From Streptomyces abikoensis (GTDB lineage: Bacteria > Actinomycetota > Actinomycetes > Streptomycetales > Streptomycetaceae), in contig NZ_BMRT01000001.1 in NCBI RefSeq assembly GCF_014648775.1, forward strand, positions 620,001 through 684,000: a stretch of 64,000 nt of DNA, read 5' to 3'. Below the pieces are notes generated by a model. That model worked only from the letters and a program-made list of their open reading frames with translations, had not been told where the DNA came from and searched no databases. The position numbers and the translations under genes are program-made. Positions 34,201 through 41,733 of this stretch are shown one piece after another. Numbering within the stretch: position 1 is the stretch's first letter; the number at the start of each line of letters is the position of its first letter.

Positions 34201-34644
34201 CTTCGCCGCCTCGGCGTCGCCCCAGCGCTCGCGGACCGGCCGGACGAGTGCCTCCGCGACGGCCGTGCGACGGCCCGCGACGACGGCCCGGACGATCTCG
34301 CGGCGGACGGCCAGGGGAGCGTCGTCCAGCGCCGCCACGACGGCGGCATCGGGGATCAGCCCCCGCCGGACGGCGGTGACGGAGTGGCCTCGGACGGCCG
34401 GATCGGGGTCGGTCAGCCGGGCCCGCAGCCAGGTGACGTCACGGCCGGCTGTCGCGGCCATGGCCGCGACGCCCCGTTCGTACGTCCCGCGCCCCGACAG
34501 TTCGGCCAGCGCGGCGCCCAGTTCCCCGCGCGCGCCGAGCTCGCGGGCCCACAGGGCGATGTGACGCGCCCGCTTGGGGAAGGGCAGGGGGGCGACGGCG
34601 GTGAGGAGCGCGTCGGCGAGCGCGGGGGCGGGGTTCTCGATCAC
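31285..34644 (-). CDS. large helical-repeat (HEAT-like) protein, function unknown
   Basis: 1119 residues from GTG 34644, chosen because everything upstream belongs to the divergent gene. The whole chain is built of short helix pairs rich in Ala, Leu and Arg (for example VAALDDAPLAVRREIVRAVVAG, HLRLLLSHAGGDRARVAIPAAS and DPEVARLGYPALGTWSPWSPDA), like HEAT/armadillo solenoids. No catalytic motif, signal peptide or membrane segment is seen. Solenoids of this size usually bind proteins or nucleic acids. The ribosome-binding site is weak. Convergent with the HTH/TPR gene (3-bp gap) and divergent from the FhuF-like gene (75-bp gap). Confidence 0.7.
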   Translation of the reverse strand: MIENPAPALADALLTAVAPLPFPKRARHIALWARELGARGELGAALAELSGRGTYERGVAAMAATAGRDVTWLRARLTDPDPAVRGHSVTAVRRGLIPDAAVVAALDDAPLAVRREIVRAVVAGRRTAVAEALVRPVRERWGDAEAAKLLPACGHATVAELLPALFHTAVPWSRLADRHPDAVLHEAERRLTELSEDHRRRWWQAYGFIVAATIDTRPSKVLDLLERLCPGTLPERVHQRLGRLAAADPDATLRLLTAPGREDRELHGLKPCVLRLFVRHRPPGFDAFARVMGRDDRVLARLLKMMAPSRRAECYDLAMDGRSTSHAALAHGILDVLPRARRHAEARRMAEQAREYGGSWQTILSAVAHLPVTEARPELLSATRRSEPTERAYAYKLLVRNAALTRDPTAVTELLAGLDRLRNEQQPVRSAVLAALAELRPGLFAGEAAPHLERLTTDTVEARDFSWPESHALRTLARALLREQVGRDDEPTGWALRTLARLRGAVPSREDLRPGQEHEVFAALRPSLEAAADRADFTETIQLADSLQELGHGIPGLQALLRRAIEHGTPDDGQQAAALWLDDPRTRDARLTELLALEPSAATLFPVQRTLVRRRTDLLDALLGDRPPYGRFLIEGSHWLPPVCRDTACWTPRQQAAAARLLERAVADDGLTTHQRVYALRLAAWIPGHGTELLLRYADNSDVPLAEAALAALARTDTPGPHLRLLLSHAGGDRARVAIPAASRASRFVAPSTLAGELGRLLTSTSGTKVTSRKEAARLAATALPAPEAVALLAEACALPDQHHDVRAACVAVAKSLLAHEDAWALLETAAAGRSELRKAVLASRPHELPEHHRPRYAALVRAACDTDDPEVARLGYPALGTWSPWSPDAARVLEAAVTDLENRASWRQAADALCDLVALAPSGSPDAAPLLRTLTALAEADALPGTPDAEPDRDRPARRRVRHLIASLAARSTWQPRAVRQAAPAVAELLHRLEDYGPEAADLLTRTLDPHAAPEALTLQLEHLARCHDGRPALAARTAASLSQRLGTRTGDETLAHAARALTAAGSHAAGLFAVALTTMGGRRTHWSAPWRDQLRALRRHAHPDVRDEALATATAEE

Positions 34645-34719
34645 GTGGCCGATTCTCGTCGTTCCCGCCCGGATCGCCAAAGAGCGGCCGGACAAAGGCG
34701 GCACGAGCGGTAGGGTGCG

Positions 34720-35478
34720 ATGATCCCCGTACGCACGACCGAAGGACCCGCCCGGCCCATGCGCCTCGACGAGCTCGCCGACGTGGGTCCGTTCTTCGCC
34801 CTCCGCACCGACAGTACCGGCCGCACCGACCGTACCGGCGAGGGCGGCCTCCCCCTCCTCCACGAGGAGACCGTCCGGCGGCGCATCGCCGTCGTCGGGG
34901 AGCGGCTCGGCACGGACGACACACGCGTCGCCGCGTCGATCGCGTTCCAGGGCATCGCCGGGCGGCTGTTGTCGATCGGCCTGGGCTCCGCCGTGCTGAC
35001 GGGCGAGGTCCCCGACCTCGCGGCAGGCGGCCTCCGCTGGGAGCCCTCCCGTACCGCGCCCGACGACCTGTGGCTGCCGACACCCGTAGCGCTGCCCGGC
35101 GAGCACCTCGGCTCAACGGTCCTGCACGGCCTGCTGGTCCCACTCCACGACCACGTCCGCGCTGTCACCCCCATCTCCTCCCCCCTCCTCTGGGGCAACG
35201 CGGGCTCGTCCCTCGCGGGCTCCCTGCGCGTCCTCCACTCCTGGCTGCTCAGCCGTCACCGGCCCGAGGACGCCGCCCGCGCCATCGCCCTCACCCGCGC
35301 GCTGTTCACCGACCCGCTCCTGCGCGACACCGGCGAGCTGAGCACCACTCCCACCCACACCACCTTCATCCGCCGTACCTGCTGCCTCTACTACCGCGTG
35401 CCCGGCGGCGGCATGTGCGGCGACTGCGTACTACGCCACCCGCCGCGTCACTCAGCCCGTCACTCCGCCCGGCGCTGA
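34720..35478 (+). CDS. FhuF-like (2Fe-2S) iron-siderophore reductase family protein
   Basis: 252 residues. The C-terminal motif CCLYYRVPGGGMCGDC (C-C-x10-C-x2-C) is the iron-sulfur site of FhuF-type ferric-siderophore reductases. The middle, HVRAVTPISSPLLWGNAGSSLAGSLRVL, matches the family's conserved WGN region. It should release iron from siderophores in the cytoplasm. A -10-like TAGGGT (34710-34715) lies 4 nt before ATG 34720. ATG 34759 (MRLDELADVGPFFAL), with AAGGA 12 nt upstream, is a likely alternative start. No siderophore gene is adjacent. Its last 19 bp overlap the convergent PAS-LuxR gene. Confidence 0.85.
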   Translation: MIPVRTTEGPARPMRLDELADVGPFFALRTDSTGRTDRTGEGGLPLLHEETVRRRIAVVGERLGTDDTRVAASIAFQGIAGRLLSIGLGSAVLTGEVPDLAAGGLRWEPSRTAPDDLWLPTPVALPGEHLGSTVLHGLLVPLHDHVRAVTPISSPLLWGNAGSSLAGSLRVLHSWLLSRHRPEDAARAIALTRALFTDPLLRDTGELSTTPTHTTFIRRTCCLYYRVPGGGMCGDCVLRHPPRHSARHSARR

Positions 35479-36113
35479 GCCGGGGGCCACTGCCCCGGGG
35501 CGAGCACGCCGAGGACGTACGCCTTGGCCACCAGCGCCGTACGGTTGGGCACCCGCCAGCGGCGGCTGAGGCGGGTGAGGTGGTAGTTGACACCGTCGAC
35601 GGTCAGCCCGACCGCCTTGCCGATGGCCGCCGTTGTGGCCCCGGCGGCGGCGAGCTCCAGAATCCGCGCTTCCACAGCGCTCACCTCCATCGCCGGGCCG
35701 GACGGCGTCGAGGTTTCCGCTGACCGAACGTGCAGCACGGTCAGCAGCGCCGGATACGTCGGGGAGGCGTCCCCGACCGGTTCGACCACGAGCTCGCCCT
35801 CGCGGGGGGTGTCCTGTCCGCCCGCCGTCCAGCGCACGTCGATGGCGTAGCGGGACCGGCGGCCCAGGCGCAGCGCCTCGGTGAGCCGGTCGAGCTGGGG
35901 GGCGGCCGTGTCGCTGGGACGGAAGAGGTCCAGGAGGTTGCGGCCGCGCACCTGCCCGGGGGCCAGGCCCCACTCGGCCGCCATGGCCGGGTTGACGGCG
36001 GTCACCTCGCCGTTCGCGCGGCAGATGGCGATGGGGACGGGCAGCCGGTCCAACAGCATCATGAAGTAGTTGCGCCAGGTGAAGTACGCCTCGTGCTCCG
36101 CGCTGTCCACCAT
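35460..36113 (-). CDS. PAS-domain LuxR-type transcriptional regulator
   Basis: 217 residues from ATG 36113, with a GAGGGGGA ribosome-binding site. An N-terminal PAS domain (LLDRLPVPIAICRANGEVTAVNPAMAAEWGLAPGQVRGRNLLDLFRP region) spans about 20-135. A LuxR-type HTH follows: VEARILELAAAGATTAAIGKAVGLTVDGVNYHLTRLSRRW. There is no receiver domain, so the signal should be bound by the PAS domain, for example a small molecule, heme or flavin. It is divergent from the fused P450 gene with a perfect palindrome between, and is the likely regulator of that gene. Confidence 0.88.
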   Translation of the reverse strand: MVDSAEHEAYFTWRNYFMMLLDRLPVPIAICRANGEVTAVNPAMAAEWGLAPGQVRGRNLLDLFRPSDTAAPQLDRLTEALRLGRRSRYAIDVRWTAGGQDTPREGELVVEPVGDASPTYPALLTVLHVRSAETSTPSGPAMEVSAVEARILELAAAGATTAAIGKAVGLTVDGVNYHLTRLSRRWRVPNRTALVAKAYVLGVLAPGQWPPAQRRAE

Positions 36114-36173
36114 TTCCGTTCCCCCTCGTTCGTACGGCGCCCGCGGCCGGCGCAAGAGCGACACGCCACGAGT

Positions 36174-36193
36174 CACTGCACAATCATGCAGTG
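36174..36193. promoter_or_regulatory. perfect 20-bp palindromic operator between PAS-LuxR and CYP102-type genes
   Basis: CACTGCACAATCATGCAGTG: 7-bp arms with a 6-bp centre, lying 60 bp from the regulator ATG and 42 bp before the P450 ATG. The layout matches the 20-bp palindrome bound by Bm3R1 upstream of the Bacillus P450 BM3 gene, although the sequence differs. Confidence 0.75.
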
Positions 36194-36235
36194 AAACGTA
36201 CCGACGGTTCGGTCCGGGGAGGTGACCCTGAAGTC

Positions 36236-39200
36236 ATGACAGCGACGTCTCTCATCACCTCCGCCGTCCCCCTGATCGACATCACGTCCGTCGGGGCCTC
36301 CGACACCCCTCTTCAGCAGGTCATGCGCCTGGCCCGCCGCCACGGGCCGATATTCACCCGGCGGCTGCACGGCGCGGACCGCCTCTTCGTCACCTCCCTC
36401 GACCTGGTCTCCGAGCTGGCGGACGAGCAGCGGTTCACCAAGTCCGTGGGCCCGGCGCTGGAGAACGTCCGGGAGTTCACCGCCGACGGGCTGTTCACCG
36501 CCTACAACCACGAGGCGAACTGGACGAAGGCGCACGACATCCTGATGCCCGCCTTCGCCCTGGGCTCGATGCGCGCCTACCACCCGGCGATGCTGCGCGT
36601 GGCCCGCCGGCTGATCGAGGCGTGGGACGGCCACCTGTCCTCGGGCACCCCTGTCGACGTGCCCGAGGACATGACGCGGATGACGCTCGACACCATCGGG
36701 CTGGCGGGGTTCGGCTACGACTTCGAGTCGTTCGCCCGCCCCGAGCCGCACCCCTTCGTCGGGGCGATGGTGCGCTGCCTGGACTGGGCGATGAACAAGC
36801 TGGGCCGGGACCCCGACGTGGACTTCACCGCCGAGGACGTGGCGTTCCGGGGGGACGCGGCGTTCCTGGCGGGCGTCGTCGACGACGTCATCGCCGCCCG
36901 TACGGCCTCCGGCGACACCCGTACCGACGATCTGCTGGGGCTGATGCTGGGTGCCCCGCACCCGTCCGACGGGACCACGCTCGACGCCGCCAACATCCGC
37001 AACCAGGTCATCACGTTCCTCATCGCGGGGCACGAGACGACGTCCGGTGCCCTGTCCTTCGCGCTCTACCACCTGCTCAAGGACCCGGTATCGCTGCGGC
37101 TGGCGCAGCGGGAGACGGACGAGCTGTGGGGCGACGCCGAGGATCCCGAGCCGACGTTCGAGGACGTCGGGCGGCTGCGCTGGACCCGGCAGGTGCTGCT
37201 GGAGGCGCTGCGGCTGTGGCCGACGGCGGCCGCGTTCACGCGGGAGGCCCGTCAGGACACGCTGCTCGGCGGCCGGTACCCGCTGCGGGCCGGGGAGGGC
37301 GTCGCCGTGCTCACACCGATGCTGCACCGGGACCCGGTGTGGGGTGACAACCCGGAGCTGTTCGACCCCACGCGTTTCGACCCGGCCGTGGAGGCGGCCC
37401 GCTCGCCGCACGCGTACAAGCCGTTCGGCACCGGGGAGCGGGCGTGCATCGGGCGGCAGTTCGCGCTGCACGAGGCGACGATGCTGCTGGGGATGCTGAT
37501 CCACCGCTACCGGTTCGTCGACTCCGCCGGGTACCGGCTGCGGGTCAAGGAGACCCTCACCCTCAAGCCGGACGCCTTCACCCTCACTCTCGCCCGCCGT
37601 ACGTCCGCCGACCGGGCCGTGAACCGGGCGGCGCTGCCGACCTCGGCGCGCACGGAGACCGTCCGGGCGGAGAAGGGCGAGGGCGGGCCCACCCGGGCCC
37701 GCGCCGGCACGGGGCTCCTGATCCTCCACGGCTCCAACTACGGCACGTGCCGCGAGCTGGCCCAGGACCTCGCCGACGAGGCGACGCGGCTGGGCTTCGA
37801 CGCGTCCGCCGCGCCGCTCGACGAGCGTGCGGGGGCGCTGCCCACGGACTCGCCGGTGGTGCTCGTCGCCGCGTCGTACAACGGCCGGCCGACGGACGAC
37901 GCGGCCCGCTTCATGGAGTGGGCCGAACACACAACCGACGCCGGGGCCGCAGACGGCGTCCACTACGCCGTCCTGGGCGTCGGCGACCGCAACTGGGCCG
38001 CCACCTATCAGCGCGTTCCCACCCTCCTCGACGAGCGGCTGGCCGCGCTCGGCGGCACCCGGCTGCTGCCGCGCGCCGAGGCCGACGCGTCCGGTGATCT
38101 CACCGGCGCCGTGGCGGACTTCACCCGCGCGCTGTTCCGGACGCTCCTGGACCACCACGGCGACCCGGAGAGCGCGGGGACGGCCGCACCCCAGGCCGCC
38201 GACGGCCCCACCTACGAGGTCACGGAGATCTCCGGCGGCCCGCTGACCGCCCTGGCCGAGCGCCACGGCATGGTGCCGATGACCGTCACCGAGGCGTACG
38301 GGCTCACCGACCCGGCCCACCCGCGCACCAAGCGTTTCCTGCGGCTGGCGCTGCCGGAAGGGGTCACGTACCGCACCGCCGACCACCTGGCCGTGCTGCC
38401 CGCCAACGACGCGTCCCTCGTCGCCCGCGCCGCCGCGCTCTTCGGCGCGGACCTCGACACGGTCGTGTCGCTGCGCCCGCGCCGCGCGGGCCGCGACACC
38501 CTCCCCGTCGACCGGCCGCTGACCGTGCGCGAACTCCTCACCCACCACCTGGAACTGGCGCAGCGCCCCACACCTCGCCAGCTGGCGGTGCTGGCGGAGC
38601 GCAACCCCTGCCCGCCCGAGCGGACTTCGCTCAAGGCAGTCACCGCCGACGACCCGCGCTCGACGCTGGAGCTGATCGAGGACCACCCCGCCCTGCGCGG
38701 CGTCCTGGGCGCGGCGGCCCTGCCGGAGCTCCTGCCGCCGCTGCGGCCGCGCACGTACTCCATCTCCTCCTCCCCCGCCGTGGACGCCCGGCACGCCGAC
38801 CTGATGGTGTCCGTGCTGGAGGCCCCGGCGCGCTCGGGCCGGGGCGTCTTCAAGGGAACAGGTTCCGGTCACCTGGCCGCGCTGCGGCCGGGCGACACGG
38901 TGCTGGCCCGCGTCCAGCCGTGCCGTGAGGCATTCCGAATCCCGATGGACACCCGTACTCCGGTGGTGATGGTCGCTGCCGGAACGGGCCTGGCTCCCTT
39001 CCGGGGGGCGATCGCCGACCGTACCGCCCTCGCGGCGGCGGGCACCGAACTCGCCCCGGCGCTGCTCTACTTCGGCTGTGACGCCCCGGAGGCGGACTTC
39101 CTCCACTCGGCCGAGCTCCACGCCGCCGAGGACGCGGGGGTCGTCTCCGTACGCCCGGCGTTCAGCGAACGCCCGGAGGAGAGCGGCCCGTACGTGCAGC

Positions 39201-39421
39201 ACCGGCTCGCCGCCGAGGGCGACGAGGTGTGGTCGCTGCTGGAGGCGGGGGCGCGGGTGTACGTCTGCGGTGACGGCGCCCGCATGGCGCCGGGCGTCCG
39301 GGCCGCGCTGCGCGACCTCTGCGCCCGCCGGACGGGCGCGGACGCCCGGGCCGCCGACGCGTGGCTGCGCGAACTGACGGACGCGGGCCGGTACGTCGAG
39401 GACGTGTACGCGGCGGGGTGA
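36236..39421 (+). CDS. self-sufficient cytochrome P450 (CYP102/P450 BM3 type) fused to its reductase
   Basis: 1061 residues (BM3 has 1049) from ATG 36236, with GGGGAGGTGA about 10 nt upstream. Heme domain: I-helix ITFLIAGHETTSG, ExxR in LLEALRL, and heme loop PFGTGERACIG with the ligand Cys near residue 404. A short linker leads to a flavodoxin domain (LLILHGSNYGTCRELAQDLA), then the FAD/NADPH reductase: RTYSISSSP (FAD), MVAAGTGLAPFRG (NADPH ribose), and the end DAWLRELTDAGRYVEDVYA. It needs only NADPH and O2 and typically hydroxylates fatty acids near the omega end. All catalytic motifs are intact. Confidence 0.97.
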   Translation: MTATSLITSAVPLIDITSVGASDTPLQQVMRLARRHGPIFTRRLHGADRLFVTSLDLVSELADEQRFTKSVGPALENVREFTADGLFTAYNHEANWTKAHDILMPAFALGSMRAYHPAMLRVARRLIEAWDGHLSSGTPVDVPEDMTRMTLDTIGLAGFGYDFESFARPEPHPFVGAMVRCLDWAMNKLGRDPDVDFTAEDVAFRGDAAFLAGVVDDVIAARTASGDTRTDDLLGLMLGAPHPSDGTTLDAANIRNQVITFLIAGHETTSGALSFALYHLLKDPVSLRLAQRETDELWGDAEDPEPTFEDVGRLRWTRQVLLEALRLWPTAAAFTREARQDTLLGGRYPLRAGEGVAVLTPMLHRDPVWGDNPELFDPTRFDPAVEAARSPHAYKPFGTGERACIGRQFALHEATMLLGMLIHRYRFVDSAGYRLRVKETLTLKPDAFTLTLARRTSADRAVNRAALPTSARTETVRAEKGEGGPTRARAGTGLLILHGSNYGTCRELAQDLADEATRLGFDASAAPLDERAGALPTDSPVVLVAASYNGRPTDDAARFMEWAEHTTDAGAADGVHYAVLGVGDRNWAATYQRVPTLLDERLAALGGTRLLPRAEADASGDLTGAVADFTRALFRTLLDHHGDPESAGTAAPQAADGPTYEVTEISGGPLTALAERHGMVPMTVTEAYGLTDPAHPRTKRFLRLALPEGVTYRTADHLAVLPANDASLVARAAALFGADLDTVVSLRPRRAGRDTLPVDRPLTVRELLTHHLELAQRPTPRQLAVLAERNPCPPERTSLKAVTADDPRSTLELIEDHPALRGVLGAAALPELLPPLRPRTYSISSSPAVDARHADLMVSVLEAPARSGRGVFKGTGSGHLAALRPGDTVLARVQPCREAFRIPMDTRTPVVMVAAGTGLAPFRGAIADRTALAAAGTELAPALLYFGCDAPEADFLHSAELHAAEDAGVVSVRPAFSERPEESGPYVQHRLAAEGDEVWSLLEAGARVYVCGDGARMAPGVRAALRDLCARRTGADARAADAWLRELTDAGRYVEDVYAAG

Positions 39422-39547
39422 GCCCCGCGCACCTCCATCCCGCCCCGAACCGACCGGCGACGCGGCAGGGCCGCAGCGGCTACGCTGCGGCCTGAGCCGG
39501 GCGACGCACGCGGCCGGACAGCGGCTTCACGGGGGACAGGGGAATCG

Positions 39548-40240
39548 GTGAGCAGGACAAGCATTGGCCGCCGCAGGGCACTGGCCGTCCTGGCCGGCGC
39601 GGCCCTGCTGCCGGTGACGGGCTGCGGAAACGACTCGTCACCGCAGGCGAAAGCCTCCGAGCCGCCCCCGGCCGCCCGGTCCGGCCCCGACACCACCATC
39701 ATGATCATCCGGCATGGGGAGAAGCCGCGCGGCAGCACGCGCGGGATGGACGAGCACGGCGAGCCGGACAAGAAGTCGCTGACGCGGCGCGGCTGGGAAC
39801 GGGCCGGGGCCCTCCCGAAGCTGTTCGCACCCGCGACGGGTGCCTCCGGACAGGCCGGACTGCCCCGCCCCTCCACCATCTTCGCCGCCGCCGACTACGG
39901 CCCCAACGCGGGCTCCCACCGCATGCGGCAGACCGTCACCCCGCTGTCGGAGGAGTTCAGCCTGCCGGTCAACACCTCCTTCTCCGAGACGGAGGAGGCG
40001 AAGCTGGCCGCCGCCGCGCTGACGTCGCCGAGCCCCGTCCTCATCTGCTGGGAGCACTCCAGGATCGCGGACATCGTCAAGGGGCTGGGCGCGGCCGGCG
40101 CGCCCGGGGTGCCGAAGTCCTGGCCGGACCGGTTCGACCTGGTCTGGGTGCTGACCCGGCGGGGTGGCGTCTGGTCCTTCCGGTCCGTCCCGCAGCACCT
40201 GCTGCCCGGCGACGCGGCCCCCACCGAGCCGACCAAGTGA
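39548..40240 (+). CDS. histidine-phosphatase-superfamily lipoprotein
   Basis: 230 residues from GTG 39548. A twin-Arg-like RRR, a hydrophobic segment and lipobox PVTGC (Cys near 23) mark it as an exported lipoprotein. The core begins TTIMIIRHGEKPRG (the RHG nucleophile motif). Later come GSHRMRQTVTPL (second Arg region) and VLICWEHSRIADIVKGL (second His with acid/base environment). It should be a phosphatase or phytase-like enzyme acting outside the cell. The substrate is unknown. Next is a secreted PI-PLC on the same strand, 65 bp away, so both may release phosphate from the medium. Confidence 0.87.
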   Translation: MSRTSIGRRRALAVLAGAALLPVTGCGNDSSPQAKASEPPPAARSGPDTTIMIIRHGEKPRGSTRGMDEHGEPDKKSLTRRGWERAGALPKLFAPATGASGQAGLPRPSTIFAAADYGPNAGSHRMRQTVTPLSEEFSLPVNTSFSETEEAKLAAAALTSPSPVLICWEHSRIADIVKGLGAAGAPGVPKSWPDRFDLVWVLTRRGGVWSFRSVPQHLLPGDAAPTEPTK

Positions 40241-40305
40241 CTCCACGTCAGGTGCCGTAGCCTACCGACCGTTCACATCGGCACATGGACGGGGACGAAC
40301 GGAAA

Positions 40306-41343
40306 ATGACCATACGCAGCGGAATGATCGCGTCCGTGACGGCGGCGCTCCTGGCGATACCGGCGGCGGCGACGGACGCGGCCGCCGCGGAGCCCTCGGC
40401 GTCGTACGCGGCCACCACGTCGGTGGGCGTGCACAACGCCTACGAGAAGGCCAAGTACCCCTACTTCGCCGACGCCCTCGACTCCGGGGCCGCCCTCCTC
40501 GAACTGGACGTGTGGTCCAACGGCTTCGGCGGTCGCGCCTTCCGCGTCTCCCACGCCAACCCGGTCGCGAACGACAACAACTGCGAGGGCGCCACCTCCG
40601 CCGCCCGGCTCCGCACGGGCTCCCGCAACCAGCCGCTGTCCGGCTGTCTCGCCGACATCCGCGCCTGGCACGACGCCCACCCGGACCACCGGCCGGTGCT
40701 GCTCAAGGTCGAGATGAAGGACGGCTTCAACGCCAACAGCGGACGCGGACCGGCCGAGCTCGACGCGCTGCTGACGGCGAAGCTCGGCGACGCCCTCTAC
40801 CGGCCGGGCGACCTGCTCGGCAAGCACGCGAACCTCGACGAGGCCGTCCAGGCCGGCGGCTGGCCCGCGCGCTCGGCGCTCGCGGGCAAGTTCATCGTCG
40901 AGCTCATCCCCGGCACGGTCGAGGAGGGCAACCCGGCGGACCGGCTGTGGACGGACCGCGAGTACGCCACGCACCTGCGCGACCTCGCCGCCGCCGGGCG
41001 GATCGGGTCGGCCGCAGCGTTCCCGGCGGTGCACGGGGCGGTGGCGGGCGACCCTCGGACGCGGTACGCCGAGGCGTCGATCCGGCCTTGGTTCGTCCTC
41101 TTCGACGGGGACGCGGCGACGTATGTGAACGGCGGGATCGATACGGGGTGGTACGACCGTCGTCACTACCTCGTCGTAATGACCGACGCGCACAAGGTTC
41201 CTCCGGCGATCGACATCACCCGGCCGACGGAGGCGCAGGCGCGCGAGCGGGTTTCGCTCGTGGCGCGGGCGCATGCGAGTTTCGCCACGGCGGATTGGTA
41301 TCCGCTGCCGGGCGTCTTGTCGACGGTGGTGTCGCGCGGCTGA
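40306..41343 (+). CDS. secreted phosphatidylinositol-specific phospholipase C family protein
   Basis: 345 residues from ATG 40306; ATG 40285 is a weaker alternative. Signal peptide: SGMIASVTAALLAIPAAATDAAAAEP with an AAA-type cleavage. The catalytic region is TSVGVHNAYEKAKYPYFADALDSGAALLELDVW (first His and Glu/Asp), then FRVSHANPVANDNNCEG (second His), then RPVLLKVEMKDGFN. This is the Streptomyces Ca2+-dependent PI-PLC type rather than the Bacillus type. It cleaves inositol phospholipids outside the cell. Three Cys are seen, two of them probably paired. Confidence 0.88.
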   Translation: MTIRSGMIASVTAALLAIPAAATDAAAAEPSASYAATTSVGVHNAYEKAKYPYFADALDSGAALLELDVWSNGFGGRAFRVSHANPVANDNNCEGATSAARLRTGSRNQPLSGCLADIRAWHDAHPDHRPVLLKVEMKDGFNANSGRGPAELDALLTAKLGDALYRPGDLLGKHANLDEAVQAGGWPARSALAGKFIVELIPGTVEEGNPADRLWTDREYATHLRDLAAAGRIGSAAAFPAVHGAVAGDPRTRYAEASIRPWFVLFDGDAATYVNGGIDTGWYDRRHYLVVMTDAHKVPPAIDITRPTEAQARERVSLVARAHASFATADWYPLPGVLSTVVSRG

Positions 41344-41462
41344 CCGCCGCCGGGGTTTTCCGCGCCTTCGGCGCGGGTTCTACCCCACCCGCCCGCCCGA
41401 TTGCCCGGCACGGGTTCCCCAGGCGAGGGGGCGGGCCGGGTGGGCCGGGTGCGGGGTGGTGG

Positions 41463-41511
41463 GTGGGTTTGTGCCCACCCGTTCCGCCCTGCGGAACGCC
41501 TGCCCACAAAC
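41463..41511 (+). repeat. dispersed hairpin repeat, copy A
   Basis: The repeat runs from GTGGGTTTGTGCCCACC through GTTCCGCCCTGCGGAAC to GCCTGCCCACAAAC. It holds a GTTCCGC/GCGGAAC hairpin. It shares about 40 bp with copy B (47928-48004), which has an extra hairpin inserted. Confidence 0.72.
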
Positions 41512-41518
41512 GGTGTGA

Positions 41519-41663
41519 GGGGGCGGGGTGGGGTGGACGGGCCCTGGTAGGGGCGTAAGGAGCTCTTCGCCGCTGGAGCCAAGTACGGGGCAACCCGTAC
41601 CAAAGTGGCAGGCACCGCGAAGAGCTCAGCCCCGGAAGGGCCCGTCCGCCCCACCCCGCCCCC
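41519..41663. repeat. 145-bp nested hairpin (possible structured RNA or mobile palindrome)
   Basis: The outer stem is 26 bp (41519-41544 with 41638-41663) with one G.U-type mismatch. The next stem is GGGGC (41550-41554) with GCCCC (41629-41633). The inner stem is GAGCTCTTCGC (41560-41570) with GCGAAGAGCTC (41617-41627). The apical stem is GTACGGG (41583-41589) with CCCGTAC (41594-41600), closing a GCAA tetraloop. The internal loops are asymmetric (left CGCTGGAGCCAA, right CAAAGTGGCAGGCACC). It sits between the PI-PLC stop and the GH92 gene. Confidence 0.78.
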
Positions 41664-41733
41664 GACCCACATCACCCGATCAGCCTGTCCCGCGTCCTTG
41701 ACTCCCCCACGCGCCCACGCGAGCCTCAGGCGC

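Larger units (their letters stand above)
41344..41733. other. 390-bp gap packed with palindromes
   Basis: No gene is seen. The first 110 bp hold short GC hairpins (CGCGCCTTCGGCGCG, and CCCACCCG/CGGGTGGG). Then comes a dispersed repeat (41463-41511), a large nested hairpin (41519-41663), and a 70-bp G+C-rich leader to the GH92 gene. Confidence 0.8.

Noticed and set aside
36173..39202. 1009-codon minus-strand frame across the P450
   Set aside because: Antisense shadow of the CYP102-type gene; no domain and biased composition.
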